Source: Platynereis dumerilii
Taxonomy: Eukaryota; Annelida; Polychaeta; Phyllodocida; Nereididae
DNA: 64,000 nucleotides
Direction of reading: 5' to 3'
NCBI GenBank assembly: GCA_026936325.1
Contig: JAPTHN010000004.1
Coordinates: 48,325,289-48,389,288, forward strand
This document shows, piece by piece, positions 37,101 to 45,258 of the stretch. Under the pieces are notes generated by a model. The model had not been told where the DNA came from and searched no databases. It saw nothing but the letters and a program-made list of their open reading frames with translations. The translations under genes and the position numbers were made by a program. Every line of letters starts with the position of its first letter. Positions within the stretch are counted from its first letter, which is position 1.

Positions 37101-38419
37101 TCGGGAACCGTTATTCCGACCACCAATTTAACGACACGGGGATATACTACAGCTTAAACCGAGGTGGTGGCCGATCTCCCGACCAACTATCATTACGCTC
37201 TAACCATCTCGACAAACAGCGATCAAACTCCACAACGGACCACAATATGATGTTTAAAGAGAACCCGTATTCAAAGGAGAACCCGTACGCTTCTCGGAAC
37301 CCCCAATTCGATCGCTTGACCCTCCCACGCAGAAAAGGGTCCCCCATCGTACCCGTACCACCAGTGGTGCCCCCTATTACTCGCCCCCCTTCGCTGCCCC
37401 CTAGTGGCCAGAAGTTGCCTCGGGATTACCCCCAGATGAATCACATGAGAGGGGGTCACGAGTCTGATTCCAGTCAGAGCAGCAGTGGTAAGATTTCTAA
37501 ATTTTATTTCTTTTTAAAATGTCTCTTTATCTACACATTTGATATCATAAATCTCTGATTGCACTAAGCTGACAATTAAGCCAATAATTCTCTTTGGCAT
37601 ATACATGAGATATGAAATGAATTTGAGGTCCTAAAATGTTTTTAAGGTAATTGCTTAATGCCTAATGAACATAACCATCAAATTTAAAAAAAAGAATGAT
37701 TGAAATGAAGTCTTGTAAATATTCTTGATACTCTTTTTGATACATGAATTTCTCATTGGCTAAGAGCTATTGGCTATGTTATACTTAGAAGTAAGAACTT
37801 CTCCAAGATTGATGGCCTGCGTTCAAAAACATTATGAGTGTCTTGTGAAACTTGTAGAATTTAAATGATGTTGTTTAAATTGGTCCATAGAACAAAGAGA
37901 TAATTTGATAACATTGAACCACTTGAATGAAATTAAACCAGCCTAATATTGTATTTCTTTTACTTTTCAGAAGAGTTAATAGAACGCCTTAACAGCCAGG
38001 GACTCACCAGCAGCGACTATCCCAACAACTTGCATTCTGACAACTACCGTAACGGGGGAAACCCCTTAGTGCTTCAACCAATGAGAGACGTGGACAGTGA
38101 CAGCGGCTCCGAGGACGAGACGAGCGAACTATACCCCCCTCCGTCTCCTCCCGCGAGCCCTATAGACAATTCTCTGTACCCGTCGACCTCCCCGACGCCC
38201 CCTAACAGCAGTTACCTCCCTTCTCGGCAACTGCCGAGCCTCCCAAATAATTACAAAGACTATGTTGACAATAGCAACCACCGAGGGTCGTCACGGTTAC
38301 ACTCGACCCCAAGAAATCACATGGGGTACCAACCCAGTGACGCCTATCACACGACGTCGGACAATCATATATACCAAGATATACCTGCTGCGAATGAATA
38401 TCCCCCCTCAGACTCTTGA
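21948..38419 (+). CDS. ihog/cdon: Ihog/CDON/BOC-family Hedgehog co-receptor, 5' part missing (14 exons)
   Basis: Type I membrane receptor that in this family binds Hedgehog through fibronectin domains at the cell surface. Exons: 21948-22121, 24279-24389, 26495-26650, 27988-28176, 29962-30258, 32056-32259, 32639-32860, 33232-33413, 34805-35024, 35381-35635, 35976-36112, 36518-36755, 37062-37487, 37971-38419. They join into 1086 residues without a break; all introns are GT..AG and phase 1 except two of phase 0 (after 33413 and 36112). Order: three Ig (about 1-95, 96-185, 211-309), charged linker (310-377), two FN3 (about 378-484 and 486-585), TM (about 636-661), tail of about 425. The first FN3 carries VLAVYSNNDNK, which I recall as nearly identical in fly Ihog; two FN3 rather than three also suits Ihog. 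The first exon starts in phase 1, so signal peptide and any earlier Ig domain lie upstream. Family assignment is strong; orthology among ihog, boi, cdon and boc is not settled. Confidence 0.88.
22122..24278. other. Receptor intron with CRE-bearing repeat
   Basis: Intron inside Ig domain a. Holds a segment at 22.2-22.4 kb related to the CRE block of 15.4 kb, a G10 run near 22.45 kb, and the pyrimidine array listed separately. Confidence 0.6.
22770..23545. repeat. Long pyrimidine-rich array (CTTCTACTTTTC units)
   Basis: About 770 bp with very few purines other than single A bases in repeated CTTCTACTTTTCA-like words. It gives several overlapping false open frames rich in F, S, T and L. Confidence 0.85.
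24279..24389 (+). CDS. ihog/cdon: Receptor exon B: second half of Ig domain a
   Basis: Acceptor ATTTTCAG, donor GTAAGT, phases 1-1. It encodes NLVIYEVQRHDTGTYICSAD, the usual strand E-F-G run with D-x-G-x-Y-x-C, then NGIGSTRTTVVHVDI. This completes the disulphide started in exon A. Splitting one Ig domain over two class 1-1 exons recurs in the next Ig and is typical of this receptor superfamily. Confidence 0.9.
24390..26494. other. Receptor intron B-C
   Basis: AT-rich intron; contains GGAGAAAACCCGATGTAATG near 24.89 kb and the SINE fragment at 26176. Nothing coding seen. Confidence 0.55.
26176..26282 (+). mobile_element. 3' half of a family A SINE, in receptor intron
   Basis: Starts GGACGGCTGTTTCATCATCC and ends GAGATGTTAAGCCTCAATCATCCATGC, matching the body and tail of the SINE at 17967. 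It lies about 210 bp before exon C. Confidence 0.65.
26495..26650 (+). CDS. ihog/cdon: Receptor exon C: first half of Ig domain b
   Basis: A strong acceptor (T8 run then TCAG) and donor GTGAGT, phases 1-1. The translation PPVFEREPQNQIGHVGGTVT is followed by LECAATGYPAVRTTWLHNG, giving the first cysteine and the core tryptophan of an I-set Ig domain. The exon ends at AITD, just before the F-strand half encoded by exon D. Confidence 0.9.
27988..28176 (+). CDS. ihog/cdon: Receptor exon D: second half of Ig domain b plus spacer
   Basis: Acceptor GTTTCAG, donor GTAGGT, phases 1-1. It encodes SLTLTNLQSSHAGIYQCSAH with the second Ig cysteine, then NKLGKTFSHSRLQIL. About 25 residues of acidic, proline-bearing spacer follow (for example PDFMPSPHDVQDIAPDAVLR) before the next Ig. 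The spacer has no domain signature and probably forms an inter-domain hinge. Confidence 0.9.
28177..29961. other. Receptor intron D-E
   Basis: AT-rich intron of 1.8 kb with one SINE tail remnant and no other element I can name. Confidence 0.55.
28315..28353 (+). mobile_element. Tail remnant of a family A SINE
   Basis: AAAGGACGTAAAGCCCTGAT followed by CATCCAATGC matches only the last part of the family A consensus. Confidence 0.4.
29962..30258 (+). CDS. ihog/cdon: Receptor exon E: complete Ig domain c
   Basis: Acceptor CCATCAG, donor GTACGG (weaker than the others), phases 1-1. Unlike Ig a and b, this Ig sits on one exon: start APRPTITSRPVNMSVMVGDT, first cysteine in LVIPCSVPD, tryptophan in LTWSRAGK, and D-A-G-I-Y-V-C before TVSNKAG. 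It is the membrane-proximal Ig, directly before the linker and FN3 domains. The GC-rich, CpG-containing coding sequence stands out against AT-rich introns. Confidence 0.9.
30259..32055. other. Receptor intron E-F
   Basis: Includes a family B tail-like word (GGTATGGTAAGTGCAGTCTC) near 31.05 kb and T/C-rich sequence from 31.09 to 31.57 kb. No exon seen. Confidence 0.5.
32056..32259 (+). CDS. ihog/cdon: Receptor exon F: charged low-complexity linker
   Basis: Acceptor TTCACAG, donor GTGAGT, phases 1-1, length divisible by three, so it could be skipped without a frame change. It encodes 68 residues with no fold I recognise: a basic stretch (RGRDRSGRARGKGKRGR) followed by an acidic stretch (EDEDEEED). 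It lies between the last Ig and first FN3 domain. R-S-G-R fits the minimal R-x-x-R proprotein convertase pattern; cleavage is only a possibility. Confidence 0.82.
32396..32592. repeat. Short tandem repeat before receptor exon G
   Basis: Units like AAGTTAATGCCAAGATC and GATGGTAAAGTTAATG recur about five times with drift, ending some 45 bp before the acceptor. Confidence 0.65.
32639..32860 (+). CDS. ihog/cdon: Receptor exon G: N-terminal part of FN3-1 (Hedgehog-binding type)
   Basis: Acceptor CTTTATAG, donor GTGAGT, phases 1-1. It encodes PPSRPDITKLSDTSVMLKWE and then VPQNDGLQIKFFKVQYKQI, very close to the start of the first FN3 domain of fly Ihog as I remember it. In the known Ihog structures this domain makes the Hedgehog and heparin contacts; the basic run GRRRGW here may serve a similar purpose, by inference. 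Confidence 0.92.
33232..33413 (+). CDS. ihog/cdon: Receptor exon H: end of FN3-1 and start of FN3-2
   Basis: Acceptor TTAAACAG, donor GTCAGT. Enters in phase 1 and leaves in phase 0. It begins GGIYKFRVLAVYSNNDNK, the FN3 G-strand region that is nearly invariant in Ihog-type receptors, and ends with the FN3-2 start (PTLVQVRSVSPTEISLEWQ). The following intron carries the pogo-like element at 33490..34365. Confidence 0.92.
33490..34365. mobile_element. pogo/Tigger-like non-autonomous element in receptor intron
   Basis: Starts CAGTGCAACCTCTTTATTTC and ends with the complement of CAGTGCAGCCTCCCTATATC, flanked by TA (33488-33489, 34366-34367). Subterminal TATATCGCGA repeats are typical of pogo/Tigger ends. 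No transposase frame is visible. It separates exons H and I. Confidence 0.8.
34500..34640 (-). mobile_element. Dispersed repeat of family B tail type, partial
   Basis: GGGTTGATTGATGAGATAGG and the preceding TTGCAGTC...CAAGTTCTTG correspond to parts of the copies at 3.5 and 17.1 kb. It sits in the intron before exon I, beside the pogo-like element. Confidence 0.5.
34805..35024 (+). CDS. ihog/cdon: Receptor exon I: main part of FN3-2
   Basis: Acceptor TTTCCAG, donor GTGAGT, phase 0 in and phase 1 out. It contains EGFVVYYRRYNSGETWANQP and GLDPKTHYSFKVQTFNSAGR, resembling the membrane-proximal FN3 of CDON/BOC (YYRP..., IKMQCFNEGGESEFSN as recalled). The hallmark L-x-P-x-T-x-Y of FN3 is present as LDPKTHY. 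Confidence 0.9.
35381..35635 (+). CDS. ihog/cdon: Receptor exon J: juxtamembrane region and transmembrane helix
   Basis: Acceptor TTCATTTCAG, donor GTGAGT, phases 1-1. About 50 extracellular residues are followed by a hydrophobic run beginning MLYMVLGIVLGVMMLLLLVF and ending MAMCAW (exon residues 51-76). The next residues KQRQQRR are a classic positive-inside stop-transfer signal. This fixes the type I topology: Ig and FN3 outside, tail inside. Confidence 0.92.
35655..35725. repeat. Two-copy tandem repeat with FOX-like words
   Basis: TAATTACCGTGTTTACATGA and TAATCACCGTGTTTACTCGA lie about 50 bp apart, right after the transmembrane exon; TGTTTAC fits a forkhead core. Confidence 0.55.
35976..36112 (+). 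CDS. ihog/cdon: Receptor exon K: start of cytoplasmic tail
   Basis: Acceptor TTTGCAG, donor GTATGC, phase 1 in and phase 0 out. It encodes NAEINAMRKFDDPSKSIYYD followed by SLHKKQNGVTNGSAF. Tyrosines in S-I-Y-Y-D are possible phosphorylation sites. No folded domain is recognised. Confidence 0.88.
36518..36755 (+). CDS. ihog/cdon: Receptor exon L: proline-rich tail segment
   Basis: Acceptor ACTTCAG, donor GTAAGT, phase 0 in and phase 1 out. The AUG at its start is internal, not an initiator. It encodes NLQDMLPPPPPTMPPAFQ, a polyproline SH3/EVH1-type ligand candidate, then R/G-rich sequence. Proline-rich tails of vertebrate CDON/BOC recruit signalling partners; a shared partner is not proven here. 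Confidence 0.88.
37062..37487 (+). CDS. ihog/cdon: Receptor exon M: tail with NPY/NPxF cluster and proline run
   Basis: Acceptor TCATTTTCAG, donor GTAAGA, phases 1-1, the longest internal exon (142 codons). It contains two KENPY repeats followed by RNPQF, and a proline-rich run IVPVPPVVPPITRPPSLPP, then a serine-rich end (ESDSSQSSS). The open frames on the opposite strand here are shadows. Confidence 0.9.
37971..38419 (+). CDS. ihog/cdon: Receptor exon N: terminal coding exon
   Basis: Acceptor TACTTTTCAG, phase 1 in, TGA at 38417-38419. It encodes an acidic patch (DVDSDSGSEDETSEL), a proline segment YPPPSPPASP and a tyrosine/asparagine-rich C-terminus ending PAANEYPPSDS. There is no canonical PDZ ligand at the end. 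High CpG and GC stop abruptly at the stop codon. Confidence 0.92.
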
Positions 38420-39846
38420 ACTGGTTGAAAAACCAGTTAGAAACAAGTTAAATTGAACTATTAATGTGAATTATCTCTTTTAGACTTATTCATTGAACTG
38501 GTTATTGTTTGAATATCGATTCAGCCCCTAAACTGGTTCAAGGCTTGTTACTGTGTCTATACCCCATCTAGTAGAACTTTAATTCTGGCTGTCCTAAAAA
38601 CTAGTTATTCTAATGAGGATCTTGTTTACAGTGCTATAGATTTGAAACTAGCAAGCTAAATATTTGAGTTCCCATCTGCGGGTTCTTGTTTTCTCAATTC
38701 TGCCTGATTGAAGTAATCTCTTCTCAATGTTTTGAAAGAAATAAGTATAAAGGAAGTTATTTATTATGCAAATCAGCATAGATTTTTGAGCGACTCAGTG
38801 TTCAAAAGTGAATGTGAATTTTGATAGATTTAAACCTAAATTTGAGGAACGCTCCACAATAAGGTCCCTGCAATTAATGGGAGGTAGATCTATGATTTTC
38901 TGATATTTAACTATACATCTTTTCCGCCTAATGTTTACTTGTATTCTTACATTGAATGCTAATTTAAAGAAGATCTAGAATTCTTTTGATATTCAGACTC
39001 TCATCTTTTTGCCTCCCCCCTCCTTCTACCCAATCTAGAACATGTGGTCTTATTTATCTGTCACTGGGCACAACCTGAGTACTCAAAAAGCCCAAGATCT
39101 AGAGATTGATCAAATTTCTCCTATTCACAGTTGAATCTACATTTTTCTGCTGTTCTTCAATACTCAAATATTTTCCCTCCGACCTAGTGACCCATTTAAT
39201 TTATGCCCTCATTTATTTATAAACAGTATGCAACTGGGTCATGTGTTTGACCAATGAGATTTCATGAACATGTCCTGTAATCACGTTGTTATAATAATTA
39301 CTCTGTTTTTTCATGTGACGACCAAATACTTTGCAATTTTACTGTGCAAGTTATATTGTACATTTCTAATTTGCAATTTCATTGCCAGCTAGCCTACCTT
39401 AGACTATATTGTTGATTTGAATTTACTGTGTCCGAATACTCATTTTTACAAGAGATCTGAGTTATAGATAAAAGGCTATATGTCAAATTTAAAAATTTGA
39501 TCTTTTACTTATGGTTCAGTGCAGCATAAGTTTATTTAATGGTTCTTTTATATTATGAAACTTAAGTTGCAATTTTAATATTATTTTATCTGAAATTTTA
39601 AATGCACACAGTTCAATTTACTAGGGCATTTTATTGTAATTCTTCATCAATTTTAATTGCTGCACTTTTGAACTGAGTTATTTTAGATTTAATATTTTTT
39701 ATGAAGAATCCTCAAAAATCTATTGTTTTTTACAATCCGATTTTTTAAAGTTAAATTATACATTGTTTTTATTTTGTCATAAAATTTTGTATTTTGTTTA
39801 TAATGCCTTTTATGCAATTTAAGATAATTTCCATATCAACCTTATT

Positions 39847-39923
39847 GGTTCCATAGCAACTGAAATGGTTTCCGTAGCAACTCTAATGGTTTCCATAGTA
39901 ACCGGGATGGTTACCTTAGCAAC
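39847..39923 (+). promoter_or_regulatory. Four-copy array of RFX X-box-like motifs, 21-bp period
   Basis: Four motifs start at 39847, 39867, 39888 and 39909: GGTTCCATAGCAAC, GGTTTCCGTAGCAAC, GGTTTCCATAGTAAC and GGTTACCTTAGCAAC. Each fits the two-half-site X-box bound by RFX factors. The spacing is two helical turns. The array lies within the presumed 3' UTR, so it may act as a downstream enhancer or be a simple minisatellite that resembles one. Confidence 0.55.
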
Positions 39924-41702
39924 AGGACTTATTTTGACATAGTCACGTAATTTTATCAGGGATAAATGTATGTGAGTTTTGCGTGAGAGCGTGGTATATA
40001 TTATTCGATTAAAAGTGTGATTTTAAAGCATTATACAGTTAGTGATAGACTTTAAACTTGTATTAATTCATTTCATCGAATTTCATGTTGTAAATACTCA
40101 TATTATACTCATAACATACAAATACTTGTCATCATTTGAACATATTGTAATATACATTGCGAATAATTATGTCAAAGAGTATATATATACGTAATTATTA
40201 CAAATGCTAGTGTCAGATACTGAAAAATAACAATTTATCATAGTGATTATGATATTCATACAAAATCAGTCATGCATAACTCGTGTTAGTTATCATCATG
40301 AGTTATTAACAGGAGTTATTATCTTGAATTTATGAATATGCATATATTGAGATTTCTTGAACATTGTTAAAAGTCTCAAAGGGTTTTCCAGATTCTGACC
40401 CAGTCAAAGCTATTGTCATAAATATCTTTTTCGATTTTGTATTAACGCCTGATATAGGCCAAATCTGATTTGATTTTATCCACTAAAACAAGCTGATTCA
40501 TTTATGTCCATATTTATAAGATGCTATCAAAAATTCCACAAAATTATTATTATTATTTATAACCTTTCGGAAATATTAACTGAACATAATATAAATTCCT
40601 ACCTGTCAGTAGTCTTTACAATCTTTACAATTATTTTTCAAAGAGAAAGCTAATGTTCTTTAAATCGATTTTCAGTTTGGGCTACTGGGTCAGAATTGGG
40701 AAACAATGGGACTAAAACAGTATATTTATCTTAATTGGAAATTCTGTAAATTAAGAAGAGGCACAATACCTGAAAGTGTGGTATGCATATATAATAATTA
40801 TTTTGTCAGTTTTATTGCCATTTATGTAAAGAATTATTTTAACATGCGTTGTCTTGCCTTCAACGAATTGACCTGAAATATTTATGTTCAACTCAGTTTG
40901 TACTTTTGTTTGAATAATTCTACCAGTATTTGTCGGGCTCGGCAAGAAATATTTTTGGATCCTTTTGAAAACAAGACATTTCTTATATTCGGAGCTATTG
41001 TAGGATTTGAAGTTCAAATAAAAAAAGTAACATAACTTTACTAATTATGAAAATCGAACTAAAAGAGTGGCTGGATTACGAGGTAAGGTGGATTTTGATA
41101 TTGAATAAAATTCTGCAAGAACATACTTGTTACCAAAATTCCTTGACCAGTGTTGATTGAAATAGGATTCAAAAATGTATCTGTGCTCGTCCTGATTCTA
41201 AACAGTTCTTTCAAAATTTTGTACGCTGTGTGCAAACGCAATTATGTAATTGAGTAACTTTGAATAATTCAATTTCTGTGATATTGCATTGAGTTGATTA
41301 AGAAGGAGGGACCGATAATGAACTAATTAACAATTATCTACACCAAATGTGGTTGAAAATTTTTATGCAAAACATTCTGGTCGATTTTTTTTTTCGGGTT
41401 GAAAAAATATTTAAATTCAAATGTTGCAGAATAAGAAGCTGTTTGAACTAAATTTGTGTAATTGAAACCACTCAAATCAGTTAAATGAATGATGTTTAGA
41501 GATTTCAAGAATATTATAAGTCATAAAATATTGTTTTAATAATTGCAAAACAAGCAAACAGCCAGAGATGTATAAATCCTTGCACTTGTATGATAAACAT
41601 GTATTATTGTGTACATACGATGTATATTAAAAGTGTATGATAAAGTATGGTAGTATTATAAAGCTATAGCTGACTTGACTATTTTGTATGAACTATGTAT
41701 TG

Positions 41703-41708
41703 AATAAA
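41703..41708 (+). terminator. Candidate polyadenylation signal AATAAA
   Basis: AATAAA in the context TGAATAAATATG, about 3.3 kb after the receptor stop codon, with T/GT-richer sequence (GTGTTTCTTACTTTGT) about 20-40 bases downstream as expected for a cleavage signal. Confidence 0.45.
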
Positions 41709-41948
41709 TATGTATTATGAATACTGAAGTGTTTCTTACTTTGTCCAAGGCCGAGCGTTCTTGGAATATTCATTCAGAAGGAGTTAGAGTTTCTCATGTT
41801 GCTGGTGGTTCTGACGGTCCTTGGAAATCCCTCAAATAAAAGTCCTAGAAAAGTAAGTGGTTCTGGGAAGTCCTGGGAAGTCCTGGAAAAGTCCTGAAAA
41901 TTAAAACAACAACAAACAACAAATCAGGTGGTCCTGGAATGCTGATTA

Positions 41949-41995
41949 CTGGAGGGCTACACTTACCATTTATCTATCTATCTATCTATCTTTGA
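41949..41995 (+). mobile_element. Family B SINE tail with (ATCT)n
   Basis: GGAGGGCTACACTTACCATT runs directly into four to five TATC units. It lies just beyond the likely end of the receptor 3' UTR. Confidence 0.5.
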
Positions 41996-42134
41996 ATTGA
42001 GTAATTGGTTCACTTAAAATATTCACAAGATGAGAAAACATCTCCGATGTTCCATTTAAGGCCTAATTCAAAAATAATGAAGCCACACAGCATATTTTCT
42101 GTAGGGGTCTCAAAATATGAGAATGGCTGTATGT

Positions 42135-44554
42135 TAGGGTGCTCCTTTTGCCCCAACTTGCTCAGAACCCTGTATACTTTTTTTTGTGGGTGAGGTTAGT
42201 CAATAGAAGTAATCATGCCAAATTTCAAGAAATTTTATTGATGCCTAGGTGTAGCACATTTGGATTGAAATTTGCCAAATTTCCTTAAAATTGTGCGATT
42301 TCTTGTGAATTATTAGGTTATCTATCATATTTTTTCTCAATGGTCTTCAATATTGTTTAAGAAGATTTCTGTGTCAAAATAGCATATTCCATTCACATCT
42401 TACTCATTTCTAAATTTACCATCAGATTAAAGGCTCAGCTTAGGTTCAGGAAGGCACTGTACGTGGCAACACTGATTGCATTGTCCCATAATGTCATAAC
42501 GTTATTATTAATTGTTGATAACAAGGCTGGTTTAGTATGTATAGCATATTATACAACAAATAAAATTATTTTTCCCTTAATTACATGGTAACCTTTGTTA
42601 CAGATCAAACTTTTTCACTTCTTTGAATGCATTTATCAAAATAAGGCAGTATCTTGATGAAAACTAGAATTCCGATCATTTAAATGATTAAAAAAATAGG
42701 AAGCTGCCAAGAGTTTCCAGACTCAGTGTTGAATGTACACTTTAAATCATTCAGTTGTGACACTAGTAGTCACTAAATTAAAGTTTTGTAATGTGACCAG
42801 CTGCACAGCTGCACAGTACTTCACATGGTAAAAGTGTGAAGGACATTTCTGAAGTTTTAAAGGCCTATACAAAGATGTCAATCATCAAATTCAGCAGATC
42901 CTTGGGATATTCCTTTTGCGCAGCATTCTTAGCCACATCAAGACACTAGGATCAAGGTATCTGTTTTACTAGAAACTGTGTCTTCAATTATTATTCCCAA
43001 AAGAAGTAGGTCTTGTTCAGCTTCATAGCTCATAGGGAAGATATTTGGAAAAAAAAACTCTGAACTTGTTTTAATTTTCTGTGAGAGAGCACGTATTCCT
43101 GTCAGCCCCAAATAAGATGACTTTGGAAATATTTAATACTCTGAGGAATTTAAAGCGAGGAAAGACTCCTACCAAAGTGGTAGGGCACAGCACCATGAAT
43201 ATATCATTATATATCAAAATTAGGAGAAGATTTACCCCAAAAATGTCATTCAGTGGTTTAAATTCATTGTCAATGGCTGATTCTGGTTTTCAGCCTTTTC
43301 TCAGTGAGCTGAAAGAGATTGGGGCAGACCTTTTGTAAAACTTCAGAAGGCACCCTATATCTGATGATGTATTGATACTTCATCTTGTCTTGCTATATTT
43401 CTGCTCTTTAATTGCAACTAGCAATGACGGTGCTACTCACGTAGCCCGTTGGATGACAAAGCTTCTTATGCACTCTGGTTAGCTGTTGCATGAATGAAGT
43501 TCTGTCTTTATTTGACAATTATAAATAAATAGTGACAATTAAGACAAGACTCCAGGCTTTTGCTTGTGCTTGCAGCATGCAAAAAATTTGATGATTCGTC
43601 AAATTCGAGGTATTTCTGTGTATACACCTCAGTTGAATTCAACCCAAGCAATGACCTCGTACTGTGCAATAATATCATTAAGTTATTAACAACTTACTCC
43701 ACAATTTGGGAAGCTGAGCTGAAAGTACTGAAACATCGTCTCTGTTATCTTGTTCCTGACATGATCGCTTTGACACTGTTTGATGATCACTTACGTACCG
43801 ATGAGAAAAACACATATAGTGCAAGAAATATTAAAACAACCATAAAATGTCCATCACTAAAGCAGATAAGGTACTGCTTTTGAGAAGCCTCAAATTCATT
43901 TCCTGAATTGAGGGAAAATATGGAATTGTAGGTTAGTGGTTGCAGACTTATGGCATGCACATTGTTTCTTTAATGAAGATGGAACCATCCCTTTTGCAGA
44001 TTGATGAACACATCCGAACCTTCTGAATGACAATATGCAGAATGCATATCAGGGAAAAAGATCTCCAGTGCCTTTAGGGTCACAAATGACTGTTCAGAAA
44101 GAGGGTAAAATTGGAAGCAGATTATTAAGATCATTCAAGAAAGGAAGATCGATTTCAAAATAACTTCTCTGAATTATCGCCAAAATCACAGAAAACAGCG
44201 AAAACTTTATGGTGTACACCTATCATATTGATGACCCTGGCGAGTGGTACCTAGTACTTAGCTGACCTCTATCTTTCCCAAATGGTGTCTGTACTTCATT
44301 ATGTATGTTTAAATCTGATTTATCATGCAAACCATGCTATCTCTTGATTTGGCTATTTGTTTTGTTTTCTCTCAAAATTACGAAAGAAATTACGAAAAAC
44401 GACAAAATTTCAATTACAATGTGCTACACCTAGCGATTCTTCAAATTTCATGAAATTTCAGAAAAATGGTCTACATCAATAACCTCACCACCAAAAAAAA
44501 GTAAGGTTGGATCCAGAAGAAATTTCAATTTTGGGGGGCAGAAGGAGCACCCTA
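42135..44554. mobile_element. DNA transposon with 8-bp target duplication, internal part degraded
   Basis: Ends TAGGGTGCTCCTTTTGCCCC and its partner GGGGCAGAAGGAGCACCCTA, flanked by CTGTATGT on both sides (42127-42134, 44555-44562). Subterminal sequences with AGGTGTAGCACA also mirror each other. An 8-bp duplication fits hAT or P-type superfamilies. Open frames of 85 and 107 codons at 43.08 and 43.56 kb show no motif I can name. Confidence 0.8.
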
Positions 44555-45062
44555 CTGTATGTGACAACTTAATTGTACACCATTGCTTCATTTACATTCT
44601 TGTGCAACTTTCCTGAAAATTTCACGACATTCTGTCGCATAGTTATTGAGATAGAGTTGAATTACATTGAAAAACAAGCATTTTTTTCACAAAACGTGAC
44701 ATAAAAGTTTTGACCACTTGAATTCTTTCAGTTTTACAAATTTGGACATATTCTAAGGCAATTTTTCAACACCTTTTGGAATCCCTACATCCGCCGGCTT
44801 CATAAATCCATCAAATCAAGTACTTACATTTGCCTGTGTTGACATTATTGAGCTATTAGGATTCAAAGGTTGACTTCCAAAAATTAAGTCAAATTTGACG
44901 CTTACTGATCTGGGATGCTCTAGTGTCCCTTTGACATGTGTCAGTTGAATCTTTTGGCCCTTGAGACCTAGTCTTATATCTGCTTACCCATTTTGGAGCT
45001 TCTTATGGTTGTGGAAAATTTAATTCACTAAAAAGTTCCTATGAATATCAGGGTAGGTGAAT

Positions 45063-45258
45063 CCGTCGCAAGCGTAACGCCCAGAATACTTTGTAGTGCC
45101 ACAGAGCAATAAAAGCTCCATTTTAAATCTGGTTTGGCTTGTAATGTAGCAAAATCTATATAGTTTTGAGAAACAATCAAGTAATCCAGGTCCGCAGCTC
45201 TTTTCTGGTGGCAAAATACAAAGATTTCTTAAATGGCGCTTTGTCGCAAGCGTAACGC
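45063..45258. repeat. Direct pair of GTCGCAAGCGTAACGC
   Basis: The 16-base word is repeated exactly, about 180 bp apart, within the outer element of 42-46 kb. Its CpG content is unlike the surroundings. Confidence 0.6.

Larger units (their letters stand above)
38420..41725 (+). other. ihog/cdon: Probable 3' UTR of the receptor gene
   Basis: AT-rich sequence of about 3.3 kb follows the stop without any credible coding exon. The first well-placed AATAAA is at 41703-41708, at the end of a long A/T-rich stretch; a repeat tail begins near 41.95 kb. Shorter ends are possible. A TGTAAATA Pumilio-type motif lies near 40.09 kb. The exact cleavage site cannot be read from sequence alone. Confidence 0.5.

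Noticed and set aside
37147-37459. Minus-strand frames opposite receptor exon M
   Set aside because: Shadows of a GC-rich coding exon.
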